A DNA stretch of 64,000 nucleotides from assembly GCA_965116445.1 (NCBI GenBank), contig OZ220688.1, forward strand, positions 1,240,001-1,304,000, read 5' to 3'. Position 1 is the stretch's first letter, and each line of letters opens with the position of its first letter. The position numbers and the translations under genes are program-made. The stretch is from Multivorans sp965116445 (GTDB lineage Bacteria > Acidobacteriota > Thermoanaerobaculia > Multivoradales > Multivoraceae). Under the pieces are notes generated by a model. The model did no database searches and was not told the origin of the DNA. It saw nothing but the letters and a program-made list of their open reading frames with translations. Below, one piece after another: positions 43,416-53,995 of the stretch.

Positions 43416-44055
43416 GAAAGTCCGCGAGAACGCTGCGTACGCGCTCCCGCATCCGCTCCCTCCGCTGTCGTTTCTCAAGAATGATGGCAGCCAGAGTATT
43501 GCTGGCTGCCTCGGCGCGGTCGTTGACAATAACATAGTCGTACTCCCGCACGCGGCCCAGTTCGCCCAGCGCTCCCCGCAACCTCTGCCGGATCGCCGGC
43601 GCCTCGTCCAGGTCGCGCCCCCGGAGGCGCTCCACGAGCGCCCTCGGGCTCGGCGGCATGACGAAGATGCTGTGCACGGCGGTGTCCAACTGGCCGGCCG
43701 CGCCCCCGGCTGCCATCACCTGAGCCGCGCCCTGGACATCGATGTCCAGGAGCACGTCCGTGCCACTCTCGATACGCGGCAGCACTTCGTCGACCGAGGT
43801 CCCGTAACTGTTCCCGTGGACCTCCGCCCACTCCAGGAACCGGTTCGTCGCCACCATGGAAGCGAACGCGTCCCTGGCGACGAAGTGGTAGTCCACCCCG
43901 TCCTTCTCGTTCTCGCGCGGGCGACGGGTCGTGTGGCTGATCGAGAACTCGACCCCGTCCACCAGTTCCATCGCCCGATGCACGAGCGTCGTCTTCCCGG
44001 CGCCTGACGGGGCCGAGAGTATGAACAACTCCCCTCTCGCCGTGCCCGCCGTCAT
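43393..44055 (-). CDS. gmk: Guanylate kinase
   Basis: 220 aa. It phosphorylates GMP with ATP. Walker A A-P-S-G-A-G-K-T-T near residue 15, and the GMP-binding S-H-T-T-R-R-P-R and V-D-Y-H-F-V motifs near 40-58 are present. ATG 44055 overlaps the yicC stop (ATGA). Order yicC-gmk-rpoZ is shared with many bacteria. Confidence 0.96.
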   Translation of the reverse strand: MTAGTARGELFILSAPSGAGKTTLVHRAMELVDGVEFSISHTTRRPRENEKDGVDYHFVARDAFASMVATNRFLEWAEVHGNSYGTSVDEVLPRIESGTDVLLDIDVQGAAQVMAAGGAAGQLDTAVHSIFVMPPSPRALVERLRGRDLDEAPAIRQRLRGALGELGRVREYDYVIVNDRAEAASNTLAAIILEKRQRRERMRERVRSVLADFHAHGPFS

Positions 44056-44933
44056 TCGATGTTCTGCACCTGTTCGCGTAGCTGATCGCACGCAACCTTG
44101 CCCTCGACGACCGCGCGCTGCATCGCCAGATCGCGGCATTTCGAGCCGATCGTATTCAGTTCGCGCTGAATCTCCTGAGTCAGGAAATCGAGGCGCTTCC
44201 CGATCGCACCCTCCTCCGCCATCGCCGCCTCGAAGCCGTCCAGATGGCCGCTCAGCCGTTCCAGCTCCTCGGCCGTGTCGCTGCGTTCGATCAACAGGGC
44301 GACCTCCTGAACCACGCGCCCCGGATCGAGTCGGGCGGCCGCACCGTCGTGCCTCGCGAGCAGGTCGCGCACCCGCCCTTCCAACTCGTCGAGGGCCTGA
44401 TCGACGACTTCCTCACGGCGTCCGGCAAGTGCCTCCACGCTGCCTCGCAGCTCCCTGAGATGCCCGCGAAGAGCCTCCTCCAGAACCCGTCCCTCACGTA
44501 CCCGCTCGGCCACGAGCGCCGCCACCGCGCGCCGGCAGACGCGTTCCGCGAGCGCCCTGTCACCCGCCCCCATCGCTGACGACCCGGCTTCCGCCCCCGA
44601 CACCCGAGCGGCCGACATCAACTCGCCCGCGCTCAGTTCCGACGACACGAGGCCCAACCGCCGCCAGCGCCGCGCGGCTCGCTGCAGAGCGTTGGCCGTC
44701 TCGTCACATACCTCCACGCTGCCCGCGGCAACACGAGTTGCGACCTCGACGCCGAGTTCGACGCGGCCACGCCGAACCTCCTCCGCCACCGCCGCGCGCA
44801 ACGACGGTTCCAGACCCCGATGGGGCGCCCGCAAACGCACCGCGATGTCGAGGTAGCGGTGATTGACGGAGCGCGCGGTCACCGTCACCCGACAGGCCCC
44901 GCCCTGTTCAGCCGCCTCCCCGATTCCGGTCAT
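44052..44933 (-). CDS. yicC: YicC-family endoribonuclease
   Basis: 293 aa. It begins M-T-G-I-G, the conserved family start, with the S-V-N-H-R-Y-L-D segment near residue 22, and ends with the DUF1732 block (L-I-E-R-S-D-T-A-E-E-L-E-R-L, I-Q-R-E-L-N-T-I-G-S-K). YicC proteins are RNA endonucleases, one of which affects small-RNA decay. It follows lpxB by five bases. Confidence 0.92.
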   Translation of the reverse strand: MTGIGEAAEQGGACRVTVTARSVNHRYLDIAVRLRAPHRGLEPSLRAAVAEEVRRGRVELGVEVATRVAAGSVEVCDETANALQRAARRWRRLGLVSSELSAGELMSAARVSGAEAGSSAMGAGDRALAERVCRRAVAALVAERVREGRVLEEALRGHLRELRGSVEALAGRREEVVDQALDELEGRVRDLLARHDGAAARLDPGRVVQEVALLIERSDTAEELERLSGHLDGFEAAMAEEGAIGKRLDFLTQEIQRELNTIGSKCRDLAMQRAVVEGKVACDQLREQVQNIE

Positions 44934-44938
44934 GCTTC

Positions 44939-46156
44939 TCAGGGTCGGCCCCCTTCCCGGTAGTCCCGCGCAACCTGCAGCTCGTGCAGGAGGCTTCGTG
45001 CGGCCCGCTCGCTGGCGCCGGACTCCCCGAGCGCCGGCCGAAGTTCGGCCAGAGCCCCGCGCATCCTGTCGATCCGGCGGCGGCTGGCCAGAAGTTCCCG
45101 CGCCGTCGCCGCGATTCCCGCCTCTCCGGCTTCTCGCTGGAGGAGTTCCGGGACCACTCGCCGGCCGAGCACGAGGTTGACCAGGCTGACGAACGGCAAG
45201 TCGACCAACCACCGGCCGATCAACCCGGTCACCGGCGCCACCCGGTAGACCACGACCAACGGAGTGCCGAGCAGTCCCACCTCCAGCGTCGCCGTGCCGG
45301 AGGCGCAGAGCGCGAGATGAGAGCCGGCAACGGCCTCGAACCGTTCGGACCGCACGATTTCCAGGTCCTTGCCGGCGAGCGGACTCGACGCGACCAGACG
45401 GTGGACCAGGTCGCTGTCGACCGTGGACGCGAGGATCAGGCGAACACGCGCCGCGTCGTTGCCGGAGTCGCCACCCCTCCGTATGCGCCCCGTTCCGCCC
45501 CCCACGACTGCCGCGGCCCGCAGCATCGGCGGCAGGATGCGTCGCACCTCACTGTTGCGCGACCCCGGAAGCAGGGCCAGCGTCGGGCGTTCCGGCAGCT
45601 TCGCTTCCCGCTCCCACACCGACGGGAGTTCCGGCACCTCGTCGACCAGAGGATGGCCCACGTGCTCCACTTCGAGTTCGCGCCCCCGGTACACGTCGAC
45701 CTCGAACGGAAAGAGCACGAGCATTCGTTTGACCAGGCGGGCAATCGTTCTCACCCGGCGACGCCGCCATGCCCACACCTGCGGCGACACGTAGTAGAGA
45801 ACGGGCACACCGCGACGGTAAAGGCGGCGGGCCAAACGGAGATTGAAGTCCGGAAAGTCGACCAGCACCGCCAGCTCCGGCCGCCGACTCTCGACCGCCT
45901 CGAGCAGCCGCCGAAAGACCTGCCGGATCCGCGGCAACTCCCTCAGCACCTCGACGATACCGACCACGGCGACCTCGTCGCTGTGGGCAACCGACTCGAG
46001 GCCCGCGGCGGCCATCGCGTCGCCGCCGAGTCCGAAGAAGCGAACCCGTGTCTCGTCTCCAGCCAGACGCCGCACCGCTTCCATCATTCGCGCCGCGTGG
46101 TGGTCGCCGGAAGCCTCGCCGGCGGAGATCAGGACGGCCGGGCTACCTTGGATCAG
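44939..46156 (-). CDS. lpxB: Lipid-A-disaccharide synthase, apparent CTG start
   Basis: 405 aa from CTG 46156. LpxB joins UDP-diacylglucosamine and lipid X into the disaccharide of lipid A. The N-terminal signature L-I-S-A-G-E-A-S-G-D is encoded at about 46135-46106, upstream of the first in-frame ATG (46087). Farther in are Y-V-S-P-Q-V-W-A-W, L-L-P-G-S-R-N-S-E, C-A-S-G-T-A-T-L-E and P-L-V-V-V-Y-R. The frame opens only after a TGA a short way upstream, and no ATG, GTG or TTG precedes the signature. CTG 46156 has AGGG (46167-46164) seven bases before it. The upstream small membrane gene ends at 46167. Confidence 0.93.
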   Translation of the reverse strand: MIQGSPAVLISAGEASGDHHAARMMEAVRRLAGDETRVRFFGLGGDAMAAAGLESVAHSDEVAVVGIVEVLRELPRIRQVFRRLLEAVESRRPELAVLVDFPDFNLRLARRLYRRGVPVLYYVSPQVWAWRRRRVRTIARLVKRMLVLFPFEVDVYRGRELEVEHVGHPLVDEVPELPSVWEREAKLPERPTLALLPGSRNSEVRRILPPMLRAAAVVGGGTGRIRRGGDSGNDAARVRLILASTVDSDLVHRLVASSPLAGKDLEIVRSERFEAVAGSHLALCASGTATLEVGLLGTPLVVVYRVAPVTGLIGRWLVDLPFVSLVNLVLGRRVVPELLQREAGEAGIAATARELLASRRRIDRMRGALAELRPALGESGASERAARSLLHELQVARDYREGGRP

Positions 46157-46166
46157 GGTCTCGCCC

Positions 46167-46364
46167 TCAGGGAATCGGCGCCGGCGGCGATAGCGGGAAC
46201 GGATACATCAACCAGGCCAGCACCAGGCCCCCGCCCACCATGCCGATCATCATCTGGAGGAAGAGCCGCACCCGGTCCCTGAGCCGACGCCGCCACAGTA
46301 CGGCGAAGAACAGGCTGACCTGCACGGCGTAGATCACCATCAAGGCGAAGTGGCTTGAGAGCAC
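46167..46364 (-). CDS. Small two-helix membrane protein
   Basis: 65 aa with two hydrophobic segments (about 5-24 and 34-53) separated by a basic loop. Unknown function. The GTG start at 46364 shares one base with the preceding gene's TAG (TAGTG). It ends 10 bases before the CTG start of lpxB, so it is likely expressed with lpxB. No family recognised. Confidence 0.6.
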   Translation of the reverse strand: MLSSHFALMVIYAVQVSLFFAVLWRRRLRDRVRLFLQMMIGMVGGGLVLAWLMYPFPLSPPAPIP

Positions 46365-46777
46365 TAGTCCTTCGATCCGCTGGCAATGTCCCAGGCGTCG
46401 AGGACCGCCAGGAAATTGAGAAGCCCCGCCGTCAGCAGGAAGGCCTTACCGTACTCGAAGGTCGAAGACAGGATGTCGCCGCTGTACTCCAACGCGTAGC
46501 GGGCCAGGAAGTACGGCGCTCCGGCGCCCATCGAACTCAGCGTCGCCAGCCGGCTGAGCGGCTGCTCCGGCACGACGACGTAGAGATGTCCGCGGAGCCA
46601 GCAGCCGAACAGAAAGGAGAAGAAGACCACGCCGAAGATGACCGCCGCGCGACGCGGCTTGCGCAGGATCAAGTGGCCGCAGCCGGGCAGAGCCCACGCA
46701 GCGACCGCGACCAGAACCGGCCGCAGAACACCGATGGACTCGGCGGAAGGGCCGGCTGGAGGCGAAGTCGTCGTCAT
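46364..46777 (-). CDS. DUF6677-like membrane protein
   Basis: 137 aa, about three membrane helices. The pattern W-A-L-P-G-C-G-H-L near residue 29, P-Y-F-L-A-R near 87 and the end segment F-E-Y-G-K-A-F-L-L-T-A-G-L-L-N is what I recall for the DUF6677 family of Acidobacteriota and related phyla; function unknown. It sits between the HU-like gene and lpxB. The link to lipid A is by position only. Confidence 0.7.
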   Translation of the reverse strand: MTTTSPPAGPSAESIGVLRPVLVAVAAWALPGCGHLILRKPRRAAVIFGVVFFSFLFGCWLRGHLYVVVPEQPLSRLATLSSMGAGAPYFLARYALEYSGDILSSTFEYGKAFLLTAGLLNFLAVLDAWDIASGSKD

Positions 46778-46817
46778 CTGGGCACGGCGGGCAGGGCCCG
46801 GGATTCGCGGGGCCCGG

Positions 46818-47141
46818 TCACTCGTCAGAGTTCAGACGCTCCTTGAGTTCCTTGCCGGGCTTGAAGTAGGGGATCTTCTTGGACGGGACATCGACCGGCG
46901 CGCCGGTCTTCGGGTTGCGACCGATCCTGGAACCACGCTCGCGGATGCGAAAGCTGCCGAAGCCGCGAAGCTCGATCTTGTCGCCATCCTTCAGGGAGTC
47001 GACGATGCTCTCGAGCACCGTGCTGACGATGACTTCGGCCTCTTTCTTCGTCAAGTCCGCGCTGAGCGCCACTTCCTCGACCAGGTGAGCCTTGGTCATC
47101 CCCTGACTAATGGCTTCAGAGATCTGGATCGCATCTTTCAT
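46818..47141 (-). CDS. HU/IHF-family DNA-bending protein
   Basis: 107 aa from ATG 47141. Core L-T-K-K-E-A-E, then D-K-I-E-L-R-G-F-G-S-F and the DNA-intercalating arm R-N-P-K-T-G, ending I-P-Y-F-K-P-G-K-E-L. Resemblance is closest to IHF beta-type proteins; whether it acts as HU or IHF is open. The start at 47141 is favoured by AGGGGAG about ten bases upstream; the more usual family start is ATG 47099 (93 aa). It follows rpsA, as ihfB does in Proteobacteria. Confidence 0.88.
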   Translation of the reverse strand: MKDAIQISEAISQGMTKAHLVEEVALSADLTKKEAEVIVSTVLESIVDSLKDGDKIELRGFGSFRIRERGSRIGRNPKTGAPVDVPSKKIPYFKPGKELKERLNSDE

Positions 47142-47170
47142 TTTCAGCATTCTCCCCTTAGCCGGCCTAC

Positions 47171-49084
<1,914 letters not shown>

Positions 49085-49226
49085 GGGTTCCTGTGTTCTC
49101 GCTTCGGTCAGCGTGACCGTGCGGTGGGCGTTTCCAGGTAAGGCGGCGCAGCGACAATCCGGGCCCGTGACGCACTGCCGACGGCAGGCATCGGGGCCAG
49201 AACGGACGCCAAGGGTCAGACCGACA

Positions 49227-49255
49227 AGTATAGGGACGCAGCCTGAGGCGGTCAA
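49227..49255 (-). promoter_or_regulatory. Near-consensus sigma-70 promoter for the rpsA operon
   Basis: On the minus strand, TTGACC (49255-49250), 17 bases, then TATACT (49232-49227). Transcription would begin near 49220, giving a 136-base leader before rpsA. Confidence 0.8.
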
Positions 49256-49357
49256 CCGTCGGGCGCTTCACGGAATCTGCCGTCGAGCAAGGCTTAATCA
49301 CTCATTCCACGGCACTTATGTGCCGCCCACCCGCCCCGGAAGCCATCGCTTCGGCTA

Positions 49358-50455
49358 TCAGGGATCTTTCTCGGCCGTGCGGGATTCGGGCCGTTTCCGG
49401 AGCGCCGCCAGGGACCAGGAGGCGTGAGTCCGGACCACCGGGTCACGGCTTGCCCGTGCCCGTTCGAGCGCCGGGATGTAGGACGCCGTGCCCCGGTTTC
49501 CCATCGCGAGGGCCGCGTTTCGTCGCAGTCCCGACCGTCCGGGGCGCTTCATCGGGCTGCCGCGAAACCGGGCCCGGTACTCTTCCTCCGGAAGTGCGAG
49601 AAGCGCCGTCAGATCGAGTTCGGCGCGATGCGCCGGCAGGGAGAAGGCTCCGCTTCGCTCGCCTTTCGCCGGCGTCGCCCGGTGTTCGTTCCAGGGGCAG
49701 ACCTCCTGGCAGACGTCGCACCCGAAGACCCAGTCGCCAACCAGGGAACGGGCCTCCTCAGGCACTTCGCCCCGATGCTCGATCGTCCAGTAGCTGATGC
49801 ACCTGGCGGCGTCCAGGACATGGGGGGCCGGCAGCGCACCCGTCGGGCAGGCGTCGAGGCAGCGCCGGCAGTTGCCGCAAAGGTCCTCGGCGAGCGGCTC
49901 GGACGGTTCGAGTTCCAGGGTGAGGAACAGCTCTCCGAGCAGGAACCACGATCCGGTGCGATCGAGCAACTGGGTGTTCTTGGCGATGGCGCCAAGCCCC
50001 GCCCGCGCCGCCAGTTCTCTCTCCAGCACCGGTCCGGTGTCGACGTAGAGGCGCGCGCCGGAGCCCGGGAACGCCTCCCGGATACGGCCGGCCAGGGCCC
50101 GCAGGCGTCGCTCCATCAGCGGGTGGTAGTCATCGCCGCGGGCGTACCGGGCCACCCGGGGCCAGAGATCGCCTTCCGGTTCGGGCTCGCCCTCCAGGGG
50201 GTGGTAGTGAAGCGCCACGCACAGCACGGACCTCGCACCGTCGAGCAGCGAGGCCGGCGCCAGTCTCCGCCGCGGCCGCCTGCCCAGCCAGGCCATGGAG
50301 GCAAACAGGCCGCGCTCCAACCGGCGCAGGAACGACGCTCCGGCGCGTGCGTACGGTTCCAGTGAAGCCACCCCCGCGCGGTCGAAGCCGACCTCCAAAG
50401 CCCACCTGGTCAGCAGATCCGCGCGGTCCTTCGCCGACCCCGACACCGCACTCAC
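49358..50455 (-). CDS. queG: Epoxyqueuosine reductase
   Basis: 365 aa. It reduces epoxyqueuosine to queuosine in tRNA using cobalamin and two 4Fe-4S clusters. The ferredoxin motifs are C-G-N-C-R-R-C-L-D-A-C-P near residue 181 and C-D-V-C-Q-E-V-C-P-W near 234. Upstream D-T-G-P-V-L-E-R and K-N-T motifs are typical. A HEAT-like C-terminus follows (R-R-N-A-A-L-A-M-G-N). The GTG start overlaps the folA stop. Confidence 0.93.
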   Translation of the reverse strand: MSAVSGSAKDRADLLTRWALEVGFDRAGVASLEPYARAGASFLRRLERGLFASMAWLGRRPRRRLAPASLLDGARSVLCVALHYHPLEGEPEPEGDLWPRVARYARGDDYHPLMERRLRALAGRIREAFPGSGARLYVDTGPVLERELAARAGLGAIAKNTQLLDRTGSWFLLGELFLTLELEPSEPLAEDLCGNCRRCLDACPTGALPAPHVLDAARCISYWTIEHRGEVPEEARSLVGDWVFGCDVCQEVCPWNEHRATPAKGERSGAFSLPAHRAELDLTALLALPEEEYRARFRGSPMKRPGRSGLRRNAALAMGNRGTASYIPALERARASRDPVVRTHASWSLAALRKRPESRTAEKDP

Positions 50456-50958
50456 GCCCGGGCTTCCGGCTGCAGGAGGATCTCGAAGCGAGTGGCGTGA
50501 TCGTCGTCCGGACCGGCGGGAACGTCCTGTGAGGTGTCGACCCGCCAGTCCTCGAGAGGCCCGAGATCGACCGACGTATCGCCCTCGACCTCGGCCAGCA
50601 CGCGGGTCAGGTAGACGCGGTCGGCAAAGCCGAACGCGGCCTGGAACAGACCGGCGCCGCCGATCACGAACGTCTCCTCCTCCCCCGCATCGCGGGCCGC
50701 GTCGAGCGCCTCGTCGAGCGAGTGGAACCTGGCAGCGCCCGCCGCCTCGAAGTCCGGCCGGGTGCTCAGCACGATGCACTTTCTGCCCGGCAGCGGCCGG
50801 CAGCCGATCTCCTCCCAGGTCCTCCGGCCCATCACCACGTGGTGGCCCGACGTCAGCCGCTTGAAGCGCCTGACATCCGTCCGCAGCCGCCACGGAAGCT
50901 GGCCGTTCAGACCGATCACCCCGTTCGCAGCCGCCGCCAGGATCACCGAGAGCCGCAT
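50452..50958 (-). CDS. folA: Dihydrofolate reductase
   Basis: 168 aa. It reduces dihydrofolate with NADPH. Motifs: A-A-A-N-G-V-I-G near residue 9, L-P-W near 21, V-M-G-R-R-T-W-E near 42 and I-G-G-A-G-L-F near 98. ATG 50958 is chosen with GGGAGG upstream; GTG 50964 is in frame. It follows thyA, whose product supplies its substrate. Confidence 0.95.
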   Translation of the reverse strand: MRLSVILAAAANGVIGLNGQLPWRLRTDVRRFKRLTSGHHVVMGRRTWEEIGCRPLPGRKCIVLSTRPDFEAAGAARFHSLDEALDAARDAGEEETFVIGGAGLFQAAFGFADRVYLTRVLAEVEGDTSVDLGPLEDWRVDTSQDVPAGPDDDHATRFEILLQPEARA

Positions 50959-50989
50959 CTCCACCTCCCTGGCCGGAACACGGAAACGA

Positions 50990-51784
50990 TCAGACCGCGA
51001 CCGCGGCGCGAATCGCCGGATGCGGGTCGTAGCCCACGAGCTCGAAGTCGTCGGGCCCGAAATCGAAGATGGAGCGGACGTCCGGATCGAGCCTCATTTC
51101 GGGCAACGGTCGCGGCTGTCTCGACAACTGCTCCTCTGCCTGCTCCACGTGGTTGCTGTACAGGTGGGCATCGCCGAACGTGTGAACCAACTCCCCGGGC
51201 GCGAGACCGCAGACCTGGGCGACCATCATCAGCAGCAGAGCGTACGACGCGATGTTGAACGGGACCCCCAGAAAGAGATCGCCGCTGCGCTGGTAGAGCT
51301 GACAGGAGAGGCGACCGTTCGCGACGTAGAACTGGAACAGCGTGTGGCAGGGCGGCAGGGCCATCGAGTCGACCTCGGCCACGTTCCACGCGCTGACAAT
51401 CAGGCGGCGCGAGTTCGGCTCGCGCCGGATGCGATCGACGACACCCGCGATCTGATCGATCGACCTCCCGTCCGGCGTCGCCCAGGACCGCCACTGGGAG
51501 CCGTAGACAGGACCCAGATCACCGTTCTCGTCTGCCCATTCGTCCCAGATCGTCACCCCGTGGCGGCGCAGGAAATCGACGTTCGTCTCCCCGCGCAGGA
51601 ACCACAGCAATTCGACGATGATCGATCGCAGGTGGAGGCGCTTCGTGGTCAGCGCCGGGAATCCGTCGGCCAGGTCGTAGCGCAACTGCCGGCCGAACAC
51701 GCTGCGGGTGCCGGTGCCCGTGCGGTCGTCGCGGACAACCCCGTGGTCGAGCACCTCCCTTAGCAGATCGAGGTACTGGCGCAT
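50990..51784 (-). CDS. thyA: Thymidylate synthase
   Basis: 264 aa, same length as the E. coli enzyme. It makes dTMP from dUMP using methylene-THF. Motifs: D-R-T-G-T-G near residue 20, W-F-L-R-G near 61, catalytic Cys in L-P-P-C-H-T near 145, R-S-G-D near 167 and N-I-A-S-Y near 177. The first gene of the thyA-folA pair. Confidence 0.97.
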   Translation of the reverse strand: MRQYLDLLREVLDHGVVRDDRTGTGTRSVFGRQLRYDLADGFPALTTKRLHLRSIIVELLWFLRGETNVDFLRRHGVTIWDEWADENGDLGPVYGSQWRSWATPDGRSIDQIAGVVDRIRREPNSRRLIVSAWNVAEVDSMALPPCHTLFQFYVANGRLSCQLYQRSGDLFLGVPFNIASYALLLMMVAQVCGLAPGELVHTFGDAHLYSNHVEQAEEQLSRQPRPLPEMRLDPDVRSIFDFGPDDFELVGYDPHPAIRAAVAV

Positions 51785-51809
51785 CGACACCGAAGACCTT
51801 ACCAACCGG

Positions 51810-52757
51810 TCACGCCTCGTCCAGCAACCGGAGCATCGCGTTCCTGTGCTTTTCGTCGCCGATTCCACGGAACCTCCGGCGCAGGCGTCGGCGCAGGATC
51901 GCCCGCTCCCAACGGGGCCGATGGAGTTTGTAGTAACGCAACTGGGAGGCACGGTAGAAGCGCTCCACGCCGGGGGTCAGAGAGCGCTCGCCATCCGCGC
52001 CCGTCATCGCTCCCCGCACGTGCCACGCCCGAGCCCCGGCCACCTCGCGCTGCCTGTATCCGGCCCGGTGGAGCCGAAGACAGAGATCCGCGTCCTCGAA
52101 GTAGAGAAAGAAGCCTTCGTCGAAACCGCCGACCTCCTCGAAGGCCGAACGGCGGACGAGCAGACAGGCGGCCGTGTGCCACCCGGCACCGACCAGCGGC
52201 TTGAGCAAACGCGGCAGCAGACCATGGTTCCACGCGGTCCTCTCGAACCGGTTGCGAAGTCTCTGGATCGCCTCGCCGGGAACACCGACCGGCGGCGACC
52301 ATACGAACTGCCTGGACCCGTCCGGGTAACGAAGAGCGGGCGCCGCAACCGCGAGCCGCTCGTCCAACTCATGCGCCTCGACCAGGCCTCGCAGGGACTC
52401 CTCGTCGATCCGTGCATCCGGGTTCAGAAGCAGCAGATGACGGCCGGCCGACTTCGCGGCGGCCAGATTGCAAGCGGCGCCGAAACCGAGGTTGCGACCC
52501 GCCTCGACGAGTCGCACCGGCAACGCGGTCGACGCGTCCGCCGCGAGCTCGCGCACCGTCCCCGTGGAACCGTCAACAGATGCGTTGTCGACCACGACCG
52601 CCTCGAGCGTGCTCGCGGCACCACGCTCTACTTCACCATCCTCCGACCGCCACGCCTCCGCGATCGCCTGGAGGCTCTCCAAACAGACTCTGAGCCAGTC
52701 CCCGGCATTGTGGTTGACGACCAGGGCGCTTACCGCCGGGGGTTCCGATCCGCTCAC
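51810..52757 (-). CDS. Family 2 glycosyltransferase (rhamnosyltransferase-like)
   Basis: 315 aa. GT-A fold with V-V-N-H-N near residue 12, V-V-D-N-A-S near 52, L-N-P-D-A as a DXD-like motif near 105, and F-F-L-Y-F-E-D-A-D-L-C in the acceptor region. The GTG start overlaps the preceding GT4 stop (GTGA). Sugar and acceptor are unknown; probably surface polysaccharide. Confidence 0.85.
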   Translation of the reverse strand: MSGSEPPAVSALVVNHNAGDWLRVCLESLQAIAEAWRSEDGEVERGAASTLEAVVVDNASVDGSTGTVRELAADASTALPVRLVEAGRNLGFGAACNLAAAKSAGRHLLLLNPDARIDEESLRGLVEAHELDERLAVAAPALRYPDGSRQFVWSPPVGVPGEAIQRLRNRFERTAWNHGLLPRLLKPLVGAGWHTAACLLVRRSAFEEVGGFDEGFFLYFEDADLCLRLHRAGYRQREVAGARAWHVRGAMTGADGERSLTPGVERFYRASQLRYYKLHRPRWERAILRRRLRRRFRGIGDEKHRNAMLRLLDEA

Positions 52758-53995
52758 GGGACCTGCTTCCGGAACATGCGCCAGGCCGTCTCCACCTCGT
52801 CGGCGAAGCACGCGGCAGCACGGTCCCAGGTCAGGGAGCCCACGCGGCCGGGCCCCTCCGATATCGCCAACCGACGCGCTTCGCCGTCCCCCACCAGCCG
52901 CCGGAGCCCCTCGGTCAGGTCCTCGACTTCGAGCCGGTCACACCGCAGCGGGTACTCCGGCCACAACTCCGTCAGAGCGGGCGCGTCCGATACGAGGACC
53001 GGAACCCCGGCCGCGAGCGATTCGAGAGGCGGCAGGCCGTAGCCCTCGTACTCCGAGACGTAGATCGTTCCCAGGGCCCGCGCGTAGAGTCGCGGCAGCA
53101 GGTCGTCCTCGACGTAGCCGAGGCGAATCACCCGATCGCCAAGATCTGCCGCACGGACGATGCGGTCCAGTTCCTCCCGCCGGAGCAACTGGTTCCGGCC
53201 CGCGATGACCAGGCGGACCTCCGCCGGATTCGGAGCCCCGGGGCACGTCACCGACCCGGTTGGCGCCTCCTCGCGCACCAGCCGACCCAGAGCCGGCAGC
53301 ACCAGGTCGAGCCTCCGGCGCGGCAGAACCGAGCCAAGCATCAGCAGGTAGGGTGGCCGAACGCCCAGGTCCGCCAGTGCCCGGTCCTGCTCCACCCCTC
53401 CCGTCGCATCCGAAGCGGCAGCGGCCTCGAAGCGCGGCGACACCCCCAGAGGCACCACCGCCACCCGTCCCGGCGGCACGCCGTAGCGTTGCTGCAACTC
53501 GGCGGCGGTGCGCCGGGTGTCGGTCAGCACCCTGGTCGCCGTTCGCGCCGCGCCGCGCGCGAGGTAACGGCGACGCCGCAACTCGCGGAAGCTGAAGTCC
53601 GCCGGGAAGTGCTCGAAGGAGAGATCGTGGATCGTGACCAGAGACGGTCGCCCGCGGGTTCGGGGCAGGCTGTAGCCGGGCGAAAAGATGAGGTCCACTG
53701 GCTGACGCCTGAGCAGCCTGGGCAACCGGAACTGCTCCCACAGGACCGGATGCGCGCCGGGCCGCCGATCGAAGACCGGCTCGACGCTGCAGCTCCCGCT
53801 CCCTGGGTCGGCCCACAGCGGGTGCTCAAAGGGATCACCCTTGAAGAACAGTCGCAACCGCCACCCTTCGGCCCGCGGAACTCGACCAAGCGCCGTCAGA
53901 ATCTCCTCGGTGTAGCGGCCGACGCCGGTCGGCTCCCCCTCCATCTCGTAGGCGACGACGCCGATCGAGCGCGAAACCGGCCCCGTCTCGTTCAT
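52754..53995 (-). CDS. Family 4 glycosyltransferase
   Basis: 413 aa, GT-B fold. Y-E-M-E-G-E-P-T-G-V-G-R-Y near the start, T-I-H-D-L-S near 118, the donor-site E-x7-E region Y-E-G-Y-G-L-P-P-L-E-S-L-A-A-G near residue 335. ATG 53995 overlaps the upstream GT4 stop (ATGA). It is less similar to the two tandem GT4 genes than those are to one another. Confidence 0.88.
   Translation of the reverse strand: MNETGPVSRSIGVVAYEMEGEPTGVGRYTEEILTALGRVPRAEGWRLRLFFKGDPFEHPLWADPGSGSCSVEPVFDRRPGAHPVLWEQFRLPRLLRRQPVDLIFSPGYSLPRTRGRPSLVTIHDLSFEHFPADFSFRELRRRRYLARGAARTATRVLTDTRRTAAELQQRYGVPPGRVAVVPLGVSPRFEAAAASDATGGVEQDRALADLGVRPPYLLMLGSVLPRRRLDLVLPALGRLVREEAPTGSVTCPGAPNPAEVRLVIAGRNQLLRREELDRIVRAADLGDRVIRLGYVEDDLLPRLYARALGTIYVSEYEGYGLPPLESLAAGVPVLVSDAPALTELWPEYPLRCDRLEVEDLTEGLRRLVGDGEARRLAISEGPGRVGSLTWDRAAACFADEVETAWRMFRKQVP

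Noticed and set aside
43416..43535. Upstream extension of rpoZ
   Set aside because: It lies entirely in gmk coding sequence; the omega family begins at the chosen start.
49085..49255. N-terminal extension of S1
   Set aside because: It would extend through the promoter elements and has non-coding composition.
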